Source: Clostridiaceae bacterium (GTDB lineage: Bacteria; Bacillota; Clostridia; Oscillospirales; Acutalibacteraceae). From it: a stretch of DNA of 50,403 nt. This document shows positions 1-8,098 of this stretch, piece by piece. The position numbers and the translations under genes were made by a program. How positions within the stretch are numbered: position 1 is the first letter of the stretch; the number at the start of each line of letters is the position of its first letter. Below the pieces are notes generated by a model. It did not search any database, was not told where the DNA came from, and saw only the letters and a list, made by a program, of their open reading frames with translations. The stretch is from positions 1 to 50,403 of the forward strand of contig JAEEHZ010000239.1 of the NCBI GenBank assembly GCA_016281115.1, written 5' to 3'.

Positions 1-1
1 C

Positions 2-211
2 GAAGTCGTATTTGAAGAAGGCTGTGATAGCGAAACAATGAGCAAAAGCGACCTTACAATCATAAAAAAGTGCATTGCCGAGGACCCGAGGCCGTCTTAT
101 CAGGAAAACGAAACGCGGATTTACAAGATGAAATACAAAAATTTCGACGTTTGCTTCAGGATTTGCAAAAACAAAGCCTTTATCACAAAAATCATACCCG
201 ACGAAAAATAA
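2..211 (+). CDS. trmO: TrmO/TsaA-family tRNA methyltransferase, C-terminal fragment
   Basis: The window opens inside this gene, and only the last 69 codons are present. The tail contains DPRPSYQ followed by ETRIYKMKYKNFDV, which matches the C-terminal region of the TrmO (TsaA/YaeB) family. That family uses SAM to N6-methylate t6A37 of some tRNAs (family knowledge). The SAM-binding beta-barrel lies outside the window, so the assignment rests on the C-terminal motif alone. The reading frame ends at TAA and is followed at once by a hairpin terminator shared with the convergent soj gene. Confidence 0.7.
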   Translation, partial: EVVFEEGCDSETMSKSDLTIIKKCIAEDPRPSYQENETRIYKMKYKNFDVCFRICKNKAFITKIIPDEK

Positions 212-238
212 AAAATCAGGCGAAAACGCCTGATTTTT
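212..238. terminator. bidirectional rho-independent terminator
   Basis: The stem AATCAGGCG / CGCCTGATT has a short AAAA loop and is flanked by A-runs on the left and T-runs on the right. It lies between the convergent trmO and soj genes and can serve both. Confidence 0.8.
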
Positions 239-252
239 ATATTATATATTCA

Positions 253-1023
253 CTATTTTCTCGATATGATTTCCCGTGCGAGCTCCTTATATGCGGCGGC
301 GCCCTTCGAGTGCTTATCGAAATACATTGCCGGCATGCCGAAGCTCGGCGCTTCCGACAGCCTTACGTTTCTCGGCACGGGCGTTGAAAACAGCTTATCG
401 GGAAAATGCCTTTTGAGCTCCTCAAGCACCTGCATCGTAAGATTCAGTCTGCCGTCGAACATGGTTACTATGACTCCGAAAAGTTCAAGCGACGGATTAT
501 ACGTCTTTTTTATCTTCGATATCGTCATCATAAGCATACTCAGCCCCTCCAGCGCGTAATATTCGCACTGCATGGGCACGACAACGCCGTCCGCGGCGGA
601 AAGCGAATTTATCGTCAGCAGTCCCAGCGACGGCGGGCAGTCTATTATTATATAATCGTAGTCGCATCTTAACGTATCGAGCGCCTTTTTAAGTTTATAC
701 TGTCTTTTTTCCTCGTCGACGAGTTCGATTTCCGCGCCTGCGAGCGATATATCGGCGGGTATGACGTCGAGACCTTTGAATTCGGTTTTTATTATACAAT
801 TATACGGATTTTCTCCCGAAAGCAGCTCATAAGACGTTTTTACGCCTTTTTTTGTTATTCCCACTCCGCTCGTCGCGTTGCCCTGCGGGTCAAAATCCAC
901 AAGAAGCGTCTTTTTGCCCTCTTCTCCGAGGGAAGAAGCGATATTGACCGCGCTCGTCGTCTTTCCGACTCCACCCTTCTGGTTTGCGAACGCGAGTATT
1001 CTGCACTTTATTTCAGAGCCCAT
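253..1023 (-). CDS. soj: ParA/Soj-type chromosome partitioning ATPase
   Basis: This 256-residue protein has the full set of ParA-family motifs: a deviant Walker A KGGVGKTT near residues 16-23, the DFDPQGNATSG segment near 43-53, and the Walker B-like IIIDCPPSLG near 125-134. ParA ATPases bind DNA cooperatively and act with a ParB partner in origin segregation or replication control (family knowledge). There is no N-terminal HTH, as in Soj-type chromosomal proteins and unlike many plasmid ParAs. A clear ribosome site (AAGGAG) precedes the ATG. No ParB gene is visible on the available side; it may lie downstream of trmO or elsewhere. Confidence 0.9.
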   Translation of the reverse strand: MGSEIKCRILAFANQKGGVGKTTSAVNIASSLGEEGKKTLLVDFDPQGNATSGVGITKKGVKTSYELLSGENPYNCIIKTEFKGLDVIPADISLAGAEIELVDEEKRQYKLKKALDTLRCDYDYIIIDCPPSLGLLTINSLSAADGVVVPMQCEYYALEGLSMLMMTISKIKKTYNPSLELFGVIVTMFDGRLNLTMQVLEELKRHFPDKLFSTPVPRNVRLSEAPSFGMPAMYFDKHSKGAAAYKELAREIISRK

Positions 1024-1047
1024 TGATATTCTCCTTAAACAGACCTT

Positions 1048-3045
1048 TTATGCGTCGGTATTCTGATTCATATAGTCGTCGATTGCGTTTTTGAGTTTTA
1101 CAAGTCCTTCTTCAAGCTCTACGTTATCGAGCTGTGCGCCCGCGGAGTCGAAATGTCCGCCGCCGCCGAGCTTTTCAAGTATGAGCTGGACGTTTATCGT
1201 TCCGTCCGAGCGTGAAGAAATATGCACGCTTCCGTCGATTACGCATATCACGAACGACGCGCTGACTTTTTCAAGCGTGAGAAGCTTATCCGCCGCCTTT
1301 GACGCGGCTATTTTATCCTTCTCGTGCGCTTCCTTTTCATACACCGATATCGCTATTTTTTCCCTGTAAATATGGATATTATTCTCAAACGCCGTTTCGC
1401 GCGTGAAATCCTCTATTGATGTACTGAAAAGCTTATTCGCGTCATACGGGTTTGCGCCTTCGCCTCTCAAATACTGCGCCGCGCCGAACGTCTTTGTTCC
1501 CGTGTTTTTGGTAAACTGGTTTGTATCGAGGCTTATACCCGAGAAGAGCAGGTTTGCCTCCGGTCTTGTGAGGGTTCCCGAGGGCACCGACTGTTCGAGT
1601 ATTTCACACATAAGTTCCGACGCCGAGGACGCCGCAGGCTCAATATACGATATTTTCGGCGGATTTACGAATTCTCCCGTCTTTCTGTGGTGGTCGATTA
1701 CGACGAACGAGCTTGCCGATTCGTACAGTTCCGGCACCTCGAAAAACGTAGGATTATTCACGTCGCACACCACGAGCAGCGTATCCGACCTTATGAGTTC
1801 GTGCGCCATTTCCCTGTCGACGAACAGTTCGTCGTATTCCCCCGCCTTATCCCTCATGCTGTCGAATATCTTTTTGAGGTTGAAGTCGTGCACGTTTACG
1901 ACGACGTTTACGGGAACGCCGTTATATTTTGCTATTCTCGACACGGCGACGCACGACGCTATCGAGTCGTGGTCGGCGTACTTATGTCCCATGGCAATTA
2001 CGTTTCCGCTGTTTTTGATGAGATTTATAAGCTCGTTTGCAATGACTCTCGAGCGCACTTTTGTCTTCTTCTGCACCGATTTCGACCTGCCGCCGTAGTA
2101 TTCGACGGAATTTTCGCTCTTTACGACCGCCTGGTCTCCGCCCCTCTGGAGCGCAAGGTCGAGCGCGTTTCTTGCGACGCTCTCCTTTTCGGCGTACGTT
2201 CCGTTTATTTTGGAAACGCCTATCGACGCGGTAAACGGCATGGTTATATTATCTATTTCGATTTCCCTTATTTTATCGAGAATATCGAACTTATCCTCGT
2301 CGAGTCTTTCGAAATATCTCTGCTCGAAAAGGACGATAAACTTATCCTTATCGTATTCCTTGATTATTCCGCCTATCGACGCGGTCCATTCGTCAAGCAC
2401 GCCGCCTATCGTCGCAAGCGCCGTTCTCTGCTTATCCTGTATGAACTGCACCGCTTCGGAGAAGTTATCTATCACGATAAACGCAACCATGAGCGATTTC
2501 ATATCTATTTCGCGTTTCGCGACTCCAAGCGCAGTAATATCGTTCCAGACGGTTATGCAGTATCCCTTGCCCACCGTCGACGTCTTATAGAAATCTATCT
2601 CGTATTCGGCGATTTCTGTTTTAATCTGCATTGCTTCCGCGTTATCCCTGAACATTCTTGCGGGACTGAGTGTTGAACCGAATATTTCGGACAGTTTTTT
2701 TCCGTAAAGCGTTCCTTTTTCGTTTGCACACGCCAAAAACGCCTTATTATACCAGACTATCTCTCCCGAGTCGTTTACTATGGCTATCGGATTTTTGAAG
2801 GAGGTTACGAAATTTATCGTCATTCCCGACAAAAGCGGACTTTCCTTCGTCATTCCGCTTTTTTTGATTTCGCCGTGTGTGATTATCGCGTTTCCGGCAA
2901 GGAAAAGCAATATTATTATCACTCCCGCGAAAAACAGCGGATATTCTTTTTTCACAAGGCATGCAAGAGTAAGCAGTGCAAGTGCAAAAAGCCCCGCAAG
3001 CACGCTCTTTTTTGCAAACATCTTATTAAGACTTTCTTTTAACAT
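1048..3045 (-). CDS. gdpP: GdpP-type cyclic-di-AMP phosphodiesterase
   Basis: About 665 residues. Two N-terminal membrane segments (first ~60 residues) are followed by a PAS-like domain (~70-165), a degenerate GGDEF domain (~170-300), a DHH phosphoesterase domain with GHKYADHDSIAS and VVIDHHRK, and a DHHA1 domain ending in GGGGHFDSAGAQ. This is the architecture of GdpP (YybT), which hydrolyses c-di-AMP to pApA at the membrane (family knowledge). The open frame extends upstream to a TTG at 3066, but an ATG at 3045 sits behind GGAAGGA and is preferred. The gene follows a DUF2232/YybS-type gene, the classical Bacillota neighbour of gdpP, and the two are probably co-transcribed. Confidence 0.9.
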   Translation of the reverse strand: MLKESLNKMFAKKSVLAGLFALALLTLACLVKKEYPLFFAGVIIILLFLAGNAIITHGEIKKSGMTKESPLLSGMTINFVTSFKNPIAIVNDSGEIVWYNKAFLACANEKGTLYGKKLSEIFGSTLSPARMFRDNAEAMQIKTEIAEYEIDFYKTSTVGKGYCITVWNDITALGVAKREIDMKSLMVAFIVIDNFSEAVQFIQDKQRTALATIGGVLDEWTASIGGIIKEYDKDKFIVLFEQRYFERLDEDKFDILDKIREIEIDNITMPFTASIGVSKINGTYAEKESVARNALDLALQRGGDQAVVKSENSVEYYGGRSKSVQKKTKVRSRVIANELINLIKNSGNVIAMGHKYADHDSIASCVAVSRIAKYNGVPVNVVVNVHDFNLKKIFDSMRDKAGEYDELFVDREMAHELIRSDTLLVVCDVNNPTFFEVPELYESASSFVVIDHHRKTGEFVNPPKISYIEPAASSASELMCEILEQSVPSGTLTRPEANLLFSGISLDTNQFTKNTGTKTFGAAQYLRGEGANPYDANKLFSTSIEDFTRETAFENNIHIYREKIAISVYEKEAHEKDKIAASKAADKLLTLEKVSASFVICVIDGSVHISSRSDGTINVQLILEKLGGGGHFDSAGAQLDNVELEEGLVKLKNAIDDYMNQNTDA

Positions 3046-3078
3046 CAGCTTTTCGCATCCTTCCAACCTGTCTGTATA

Positions 3079-4119
3079 TTACAAAGGATTCTTCGGCGCA
3101 TACGACCTTCTCACCGTCGACGACGCGCCGATAAACGAAAGAATTATCACAACGGTATTCATTCCGAGAATAAAAATCAGCAAAAATGCGAGCGCAGCGA
3201 CGGCGATTACCGCAAGAGCGCGGCTTCTTATCCTCAAAGCGAAGAATCCGTACACGGATTTTATTCCGAGATACGCAAACGGTATTGACAAAATTGTACT
3301 TACGTTATAAAACGCCGCCGAAAGCACGTTGTTTCCGACAAAGAAATCAAAAATGAAATACGCCGCGTATGAAACATACAAAAATCTTGCGCCGAGCGGA
3401 GACATTGAAAACGTCCAGTCCCTGCCGTCAACGCATTCTTTTTTCATATCCGATATTTTACAGAAAAATCCGTAAATTGCGACCGAAAGCGCCGACAGCA
3501 GCATTCCGAATATCACAAGCGAGCTTACCGCGTTTACCTTTACGTAGTATTCGCTCGTCTGTATGAATTCCTCGACGTAATCGAGCGTCTGCGCGTCATA
3601 CGCGGCGTTTTCCGAAATAATATCGAAAATATTCCTATACGTTTCTCCGACGTACGACGCCGCCGTTTCAACAGCTGTTTTCAGTGTCTCCGGTCTTATA
3701 TTTCCGAACGCCCGCCAAATGAAGATCAGCACGTCGGCTATAATTCCCGCGGAAGCAGCCGTGCAGAGTGCGGCATACGTCTTTGCCTTGTTCTGTTTTA
3801 TTTTTGCGCAATAAGACAAGCAAAGTGCGCAGACAAGGCAAAGAAGAACGTTTACGGCGGAGCCGAAAACGTCGCTTCCGCCCGCAAGCACCGGTATTGC
3901 GGCAAAAGCCAATACGGGCACCGCCATGACGTAAGGCAGAAAACCGTATGATATTATTATCGAATACAAGACCGAGAACAGCGCAAGTGAAAGTATTCCG
4001 AGGACCGAGAAAACGGAAAATCCCGCGGCGTAATGAAGCGCGCATAGTAAAGACAGCGCAAAATACGCAAACATGACTATTCCCTTGTTTTTTCCGCTCT
4101 CGCTCCTGTTTTCGTTCAA
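3079..4119 (-). CDS. DUF2232 (YybS-like) multi-pass membrane protein
   Basis: A hydrophobic protein of about 346 residues with eight or so predicted transmembrane stretches and short charged loops. It sits immediately upstream of gdpP, as yybS does in Bacillus, which supports the DUF2232 assignment. Its function is unknown. The frame is open to an ATG at 4158, but that codon has no ribosome site, whereas a TTG at 4119 follows GGGAG by seven bases; I chose the TTG. The first residues after it are polar, and membrane segments begin about 15 residues in. Confidence 0.75.
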   Translation of the reverse strand: MNENRSESGKNKGIVMFAYFALSLLCALHYAAGFSVFSVLGILSLALFSVLYSIIISYGFLPYVMAVPVLAFAAIPVLAGGSDVFGSAVNVLLCLVCALCLSYCAKIKQNKAKTYAALCTAASAGIIADVLIFIWRAFGNIRPETLKTAVETAASYVGETYRNIFDIISENAAYDAQTLDYVEEFIQTSEYYVKVNAVSSLVIFGMLLSALSVAIYGFFCKISDMKKECVDGRDWTFSMSPLGARFLYVSYAAYFIFDFFVGNNVLSAAFYNVSTILSIPFAYLGIKSVYGFFALRIRSRALAVIAVAALAFLLIFILGMNTVVIILSFIGASSTVRRSYAPKNPL

Positions 4120-4239
4120 AGCCGTTCTCCCGTAAAAAATGTTATTATTTTTTTGCATACATTATTATATTAACACAAACGCCCGTTTTTTGCAATACCT
4201 CTCTTTTTTGCGTTTTTTTATTCTTTATCAAAATATTTG

Positions 4240-4268
4240 TTGACAAACGCGGCTTTTTATGATATACT
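4240..4268 (+). promoter_or_regulatory. sigma-70-type promoter for the tRNA-Glu pair
   Basis: TTGACA (4240-4245), a 17-base spacer and TATACT (4263-4268) form a near-consensus promoter about 18 bases before the first tRNA-Glu, as expected for stable RNA genes. Confidence 0.85.
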
Positions 4269-4285
4269 ACATAAGCACCAAAAAC

Positions 4286-4360
4286 GGCCCCCTGGTCAAG
4301 CGGCTAAGACATCGCCCTCTCACGGCGAAAACGGGAGTTCGATTCTCCCGGGGGTCACCA
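4286..4360 (+). tRNA. tRNA-Glu (CUC)
   Basis: A complete cloverleaf with encoded CCA: acceptor GGCCCCC / GGGGGTC, an anticodon loop CTCTCAC giving anticodon CUC between paired CGCC/GGCG, and a T-arm with TTCGATT. It is the first of two tandem Glu tRNAs under one promoter. Confidence 0.95.
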
Positions 4361-4367
4361 ATTTTGC

Positions 4368-4442
4368 GGCCCGTTGGTCAAGCGGTTAAGACACGGCCCT
4401 TTCACGGCTGTAACATGGGTTCGATTCCCGTACGGGTCACCA
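4368..4442 (+). tRNA. tRNA-Glu (UUC)
   Basis: A complete cloverleaf with encoded CCA: acceptor GGCCCGT / ACGGGTC, anticodon loop CTTTCAC giving UUC, T-loop TTCGATT. It lies seven bases after the Glu(CUC) gene and shares its promoter and terminator. Confidence 0.95.
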
Positions 4443-4446
4443 AAAC

Positions 4447-4479
4447 AAAAATCCTGCAGCACACGCGGCAGGATTTTTG
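4447..4479 (+). terminator. terminator of the tRNA-Glu operon
   Basis: Hairpin AATCCTGC / GCAGGATT followed by TTTTT, starting four bases after the second tRNA. Confidence 0.85.
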
Positions 4480-4519
4480 TAATGAAGAATGAATAATGAA
4501 TAATGAAAAATCAAGGTGC

Positions 4520-4547
4520 AAAAAACCGCGGCGTTTGCCGCGGTTTT
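4520..4547. terminator. GC-rich hairpin terminator
   Basis: Perfect stem CCGCGGC-GTTT-GCCGCGG with T-rich flank on the right and A-rich flank on the left. It lies just beyond the stop codon of the convergent small membrane protein gene and can terminate it on the minus strand. Confidence 0.75.
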
Positions 4548-4550
4548 CAA

Positions 4551-4778
4551 TTATTTTTTATGTTTTTTGGTGCTCAGTCCGAAAAGGCCGAGATAATGGT
4601 TTTTCAGAGCTTTTTTCCAATAATTGTATTCCGATTCGCTTGTCGCTCTGTGCATTTCCATCTTTATATATCTGGTTTCCTTTGAAAAAGGAACGATAAA
4701 TTCCGATATGACTTTTATCGCAAGCAGCAGCAATACCGCTATTGCAAAGATAATTACAAAAAAGGTTCCTGCACTCAT
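4551..4778 (-). CDS. small single-pass membrane protein, unknown function
   Basis: A 75-residue protein with one N-terminal transmembrane helix (residues ~5-27, rich in I, L, V and A) followed by a basic cytoplasmic-type tail ending STKKHKK. The ATG is preceded by GGAGG at a five-base spacing, and a terminator follows the stop, so it looks like a real single-gene transcription unit. I do not recognise a family. It is the last apparently chromosomal gene before the integrated element. Confidence 0.6.
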   Translation of the reverse strand: MSAGTFFVIIFAIAVLLLLAIKVISEFIVPFSKETRYIKMEMHRATSESEYNYWKKALKNHYLGLFGLSTKKHKK

Positions 4779-5087
4779 TGCTACCTCCGCAGTTCTCCAT
4801 AATAAAGATAAACTGTTTTTATTATTCTATCATTTGTTTTGAATTTTGTCAACACTTTATGACTTTTTATTACATCTTTTAATATAATATTTTATTTTAT
4901 GACGTCAGACGGGTATTTATTCGTATTTGTTGTAAAATTAACAAAAATTTAAGATAAATTTATATATCCTTTTATATATTCCCATATCCCATTGTTAATA
5001 TGGTTTGCGGGTGATAAACCCCTCGTAAGTTTTTAAAAATGTTTATAAAACCTCGGTCGTTTGTCGTAAATTTTGTCGTAAATAACA
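4779..5087. other. gene-free junction between chromosome and integrated element
   Basis: About 300 AT-rich bases without a convincing gene. Composition drops here from the GC-richer chromosomal side to the AT-rich element, so the left attachment site should lie in this interval. Without the right end I cannot identify the duplicated core sequence. Confidence 0.5.
5060..5083. repeat. perfect 12-bp tandem repeat next to int (candidate integrase arm sites)
   Basis: TTTGTCGTAAAT occurs twice back to back, ending five bases before the integrase stop codon. Tn916-type integrases bind short direct repeats near the element ends through their N-terminal domain (family knowledge), so these are candidate arm-type sites. 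That role is inferred from position only. Confidence 0.5.
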
Positions 5088-6356
5088 TTATGATATTTTG
5101 AACGCTCCGTCTAATCTCGCGAAACTCTCTAATTTCTTTTCTCTCGTCGTCTCATTATACACATCCATCGTAACTCTGATATCTGTATGCCCCATTACTT
5201 CTTGGATGAGTTTTACATTGCTTTCGTTCTCACACATTCTTGTGCAAAACGTATGACGCAGGTTGTGGCAGGAAAAATGCGGCAATAAGATTGGCTGCCG
5301 TCCTTCCGTCTTCGCGTTTTTCATCTCTTGAGTGTTAGCGTCTTTGATAATTCGCTTAATCCAGTAGTTGACATACCATCCCCTGAGTATTTTATCGCGT
5401 GTACAGCCAAATACAAACCCTGTATATCCGTCGACGCAGAAAGTATTAAATCCGTGTATTTTTTGATATTCGTATTCTTTTAACAGGGCAAGTTTTACCT
5501 CGGTGAACATTGGAATATCGCGCACACCCGCACGCGTTTTTGGGGTAGATATTCGCGCCCTTTGGCACGTTTCATTTTTGCGGGCATTGTAAAGCAAATT
5601 ATGATTAATTTTAATAATATTGTTTTCAAAATCACAATCTTCCCAACGCAATCCGCACAACTCTCCGATGCGTAGTCCGGTACCTAGCATAACGGTAAAT
5701 ATAGTTTTCAAATTTTTATATTTAGAGTTTTGAGAAATAAATTCTATAAATCTATCCTGTTGCTGTTCGGTTAAAGAGTGCCGCTTTTTTTGTTTTTCGG
5801 CAATATGTTGTATATGCAATTCTGACAGAACGCCGTCGGTGGGGTTACTACGGATTATGTTATCACGCACAGCCATATTAAATAACGGACATATCATTGT
5901 ATGAATGCCTCTTATTGTTCCCGATGTTAATTTTAAATTTATAGCTAGGTGGCTGTATAATTTTTTTATATCCGAACGCTCTATGTTGGAAATTTTCATG
6001 AAACCTATATTATGACGTATATATTTTTCATATCTATATAAATACTCTGATTTAGTAGTTGGTTTAATTATTTTATGCGAAACATACTCATCAAAACAAT
6101 CGTTTAATGTTGTTTCTTGTGATCTTTTTGTGTCTATATCGTCTTCGATATCCCTGAGGATATGTTTTTCAATATCCCTTAACGCTTCGCACTGCCGTTT
6201 ACCGGGTGGCACTTTGTCGGTAGCCACCAATTTCCAACTATATACGCTGTGTCTACCGCTACTGTCCGTATATTTAAACTCATACTTCCCGTCCGGTCTC
6301 TGGCTCTCGCTGTTTTGTAAAATTCTTCCTTTATTATCTCTTCTTTTTTCGCTCAT
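5088..6356 (-). CDS. int: Tn916-type tyrosine recombinase (integrase)
   Basis: A 422-residue protein whose N-terminus (MSEKRRDNKGRIL, then YSWKLVATDKVPPGKR) closely resembles the arm-binding domain of Tn916 Int. A SAM-like core-binding domain follows, then a catalytic domain with the first Arg in GTGLRIGELCGLRW, the HxxR box in HNLRHTFCTRM, a second His in VMGHTDIRV and the nucleophile Tyr in MDVYNE. All catalytic residues are present, so it is probably active in integration and excision. It is the outermost gene of the element and is paired with an excisionase 38 bases upstream. Confidence 0.95.
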   Translation of the reverse strand: MSEKRRDNKGRILQNSESQRPDGKYEFKYTDSSGRHSVYSWKLVATDKVPPGKRQCEALRDIEKHILRDIEDDIDTKRSQETTLNDCFDEYVSHKIIKPTTKSEYLYRYEKYIRHNIGFMKISNIERSDIKKLYSHLAINLKLTSGTIRGIHTMICPLFNMAVRDNIIRSNPTDGVLSELHIQHIAEKQKKRHSLTEQQQDRFIEFISQNSKYKNLKTIFTVMLGTGLRIGELCGLRWEDCDFENNIIKINHNLLYNARKNETCQRARISTPKTRAGVRDIPMFTEVKLALLKEYEYQKIHGFNTFCVDGYTGFVFGCTRDKILRGWYVNYWIKRIIKDANTQEMKNAKTEGRQPILLPHFSCHNLRHTFCTRMCENESNVKLIQEVMGHTDIRVTMDVYNETTREKKLESFARLDGAFKIS

Positions 6357-6394
6357 CAGAAAACCCTCTCCTTGAAAGACAACAGATATATGGG

Positions 6395-6589
6395 TTAAAT
6401 TGTATTAAGTTCATCTATCATCTTCTCAAATTTAATTCTTTTTATTTGCGGTCTGTTGCCATTCCACAATATGTATGCTGCATCGGGATTTTCATTAACA
6501 AGCCTGCGTAGTTTATTTTCTCCTATACGAAAATACGCAGCTGCTTCCTCGACGGAGAGGGTGAATTTTTCATTAATTGGTATTTTCAT
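6395..6589 (-). CDS. xis: Tn916-type excisionase
   Basis: A 64-residue winged-helix protein matching Tn916 Xis along its length: FTLSVEEAAAYFRIGENKLRRL, split here at the helix-turn-helix, then GNRPQIKR and FEKMID. Xis bends DNA at the element ends and directs Int toward excision (family knowledge). It lies directly upstream of int on the same strand, the usual order. A GAGG site precedes the ATG. Confidence 0.9.
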   Translation of the reverse strand: MKIPINEKFTLSVEEAAAYFRIGENKLRRLVNENPDAAYILWNGNRPQIKRIKFEKMIDELNTI

Positions 6590-6637
6590 ACGTCCTCTTT
6601 CCGCCGGAGCGATAAACGCTCCGGCTTAATTATGTAT

Positions 6638-7105
6638 TTATTCAAACATGCTTAGTTGTTCATATTTTTTGTCCGTGCTGCCAAATCCGCCCGATCCGCG
6701 AGCTGTCGAATCAAGCTCGTCCGCCTCTTCAAACTCCACAGAAGAGTATGGCATAATTACAATCTGCGCAATTCGCTCTCCGCGCCTAACTTCTTGTATG
6801 GTATCCGTATCGTTCCTGAGAGCCACAATGATTTCTCCTCTGTAATCTGAGTCTATAACACCCACGCAATTCGCAGGTCTCAAACCTTGTTTTGTAGCCG
6901 CTCCGCTTCGAGCAAATACAGCGCCGAAGTTACCGTCCGGAATTGCCATAGCTACCCCCGTGGGAACTTTTAAAACTCCGTGCGGATATATTAAACATAA
7001 ATCTTCATTAAAATTAGCGTATAAATCATATCCTGCCGCGTATTCCGAACCACGTGTCGGCGTAATTGCGGTATCATTTATTTTTTTAATTTTGATCTTC
7101 ACCAT
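6638..7105 (-). CDS. dut: deoxyuridine 5'-triphosphate nucleotidohydrolase (dUTPase)
   Basis: A trimeric-type dUTPase of 155 residues with all five motifs visible: AAGYDLYA, ARSGAATKQGL, GVIDSDYRGEI, GERIAQIVI and the C-terminal RGSGGFGST. It hydrolyses dUTP to dUMP and pyrophosphate, limiting uracil in DNA and feeding thymidylate synthesis (family knowledge). It is the last gene of the nucleotide-metabolism operon. Its start overlaps the preceding zinc-ribbon gene by 20 bases, with an AGGAGA ribosome site inside that gene. Confidence 0.95.
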   Translation of the reverse strand: MVKIKIKKINDTAITPTRGSEYAAGYDLYANFNEDLCLIYPHGVLKVPTGVAMAIPDGNFGAVFARSGAATKQGLRPANCVGVIDSDYRGEIIVALRNDTDTIQEVRRGERIAQIVIMPYSSVEFEEADELDSTARGSGGFGSTDKKYEQLSMFE

Positions 7106-7298
7106 TTAGTTCTCCTTTATATTTTTTTAATGCTCCAAGAGTTATGTATGCCATATCGCAATTCATACACCGGTATCGATATTCACGAAAAAGTTCAGCT
7201 CTTGTGCCTATTATTTGTATTTTTTCGCCACATGCCAGACATTTTCCTTGTTTCATATAAATTCTGCTATCAGCTGGTTTAATGATCTTCGTTATCAT
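7086..7298 (-). CDS. small zinc-ribbon protein
   Basis: A 70-residue protein with two Cys pairs (CLACG and CMNCD) spaced like a zinc ribbon, between dut and a ferredoxin:thioredoxin-reductase-like gene. The ATG at 7298 follows AGGAGG; the frame extends further upstream without a good start. The specific function is unknown. Position suggests a co-expressed accessory protein of the nucleotide module. Confidence 0.65.
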   Translation of the reverse strand: MITKIIKPADSRIYMKQGKCLACGEKIQIIGTRAELFREYRYRCMNCDMAYITLGALKKYKGELNGEDQN

Positions 7299-7306
7299 TT
7301 TTCCTC

Positions 7307-7501
7307 CTAGTCTACCGCGATCCAGAGCCCGCAGTGGCATGCTCCCAGTTCTCCCCGCTCAATTTGATCCCTGAACCTTTTACACCTGCATTTTGTGTCG
7401 CAGTTTTTCACAATAGAGCACGGGCAGTAGCCATTGTTGGATTTTAGTTTCTTTTTAATTTCGTTAGCATATTCCGTATCTGGATTTTGAATTATTCTCA
7501 T
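7307..7501 (-). CDS. ferredoxin:thioredoxin reductase catalytic-subunit-like protein
   Basis: A 64-residue protein with seven Cys arranged as CPC, an isolated Cys, CRC and CHCG, resembling the CPC...CPC...CHC signature of the FTR catalytic chain that carries a 4Fe-4S cluster beside a redox-active disulfide. It is shorter than the plant/cyanobacterial chain, and short homologs are common in phages of anaerobes. Its neighbours (NrdD, NrdG, glutaredoxin) suggest it helps deliver electrons to, or reduce thiols of, the ribonucleotide reductase system. That role is inferred. Confidence 0.65.
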   Translation of the reverse strand: MRIIQNPDTEYANEIKKKLKSNNGYCPCSIVKNCDTKCRCKRFRDQIERGELGACHCGLWIAVD

Positions 7502-7519
7502 TTTCTCATTCCTTATGTA

Positions 7520-8098
7520 TTAATTAAACCATTTTACTATTGTCGATCCTTGATATCCCCTTTCCCATATAAACCATGCATAAGCCTGTGCGCTTCCTTG
7601 ACAGGCTTCAAAATCTCCGCCATGAGCGCAGTTAATTCTTTTGCTTGCTACATATATGGTTTTTGGTGGGTATCTGTCGAAAAGATCCCTTCTGCTTTGA
7701 CTTTCGAGAAACAGTAATCTCAAAAACATCGCCACTTTGTTACCTTCCGGGACGCTTTCTATTGCGTGTTCGACAAATTCTTTCGCATATTTATATGGGG
7801 GATTTGTTATAATATCCCCATCAAAACAAACATTTTGTTTAAGAAAGTCCACCCCCCCCTCACCATACCCGCGGTATATCAAATCTGACGAGGTTACGTT
7901 ATATCCATGTTTTTCAAGCACTTTGCTCAAATGTCCAGCGCCGCATGCGCATTCCCAAATATTAGGGTTAAATGTCTCGAGTTCCAGCAGAAGTTCGGCT
8001 GCTATCGGGTCGGTCGCATAATAATCATTTTGCTCTCGAATCGTATTGCTATGATTTGACGCTCCCAGTGTTGAAAATACACCCTTCATATTACTCAT
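7520..8098 (-). CDS. phage-type DNA N6-adenine methyltransferase-like protein
   Basis: A 192-residue class I SAM-methyltransferase fold: an N-terminal YYATDPIAAELLL segment, the SAM-binding WECACGAGHLSKVLEKHGY and the catalytic NPPY (in DIITNPPYKYAKEF). NPPY is typical of adenine-N6 methyltransferases. The ATG at 8098 is placed correctly after GAGGAGA and overlaps the nrdG stop codon by one base, indicating translational coupling. No cognate restriction gene is seen, so it may protect phage DNA from host restriction or modify it for regulation. Confidence 0.75.
   Translation of the reverse strand: MSNMKGVFSTLGASNHSNTIREQNDYYATDPIAAELLLELETFNPNIWECACGAGHLSKVLEKHGYNVTSSDLIYRGYGEGGVDFLKQNVCFDGDIITNPPYKYAKEFVEHAIESVPEGNKVAMFLRLLFLESQSRRDLFDRYPPKTIYVASKRINCAHGGDFEACQGSAQAYAWFIWERGYQGSTIVKWFN

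Noticed and set aside
253..1023. Plasmid partition gene as evidence that the left part is mobile
   Set aside because: It is a Soj-type ParA beside gdpP-type chromosomal genes and in GC-richer DNA, so it fits the host chromosome.
1403..2676. Long plus-strand open frames opposite gdpP
   Set aside because: They are shadows of the minus-strand coding sequence with no ribosome sites and no domain similarity.
4286..4442. tRNA-Glu genes as the integration target
   Set aside because: They lie more than 600 bases from the integrase end of the element with an intact chromosomal-type gene between, and no tRNA fragment is repeated near int.
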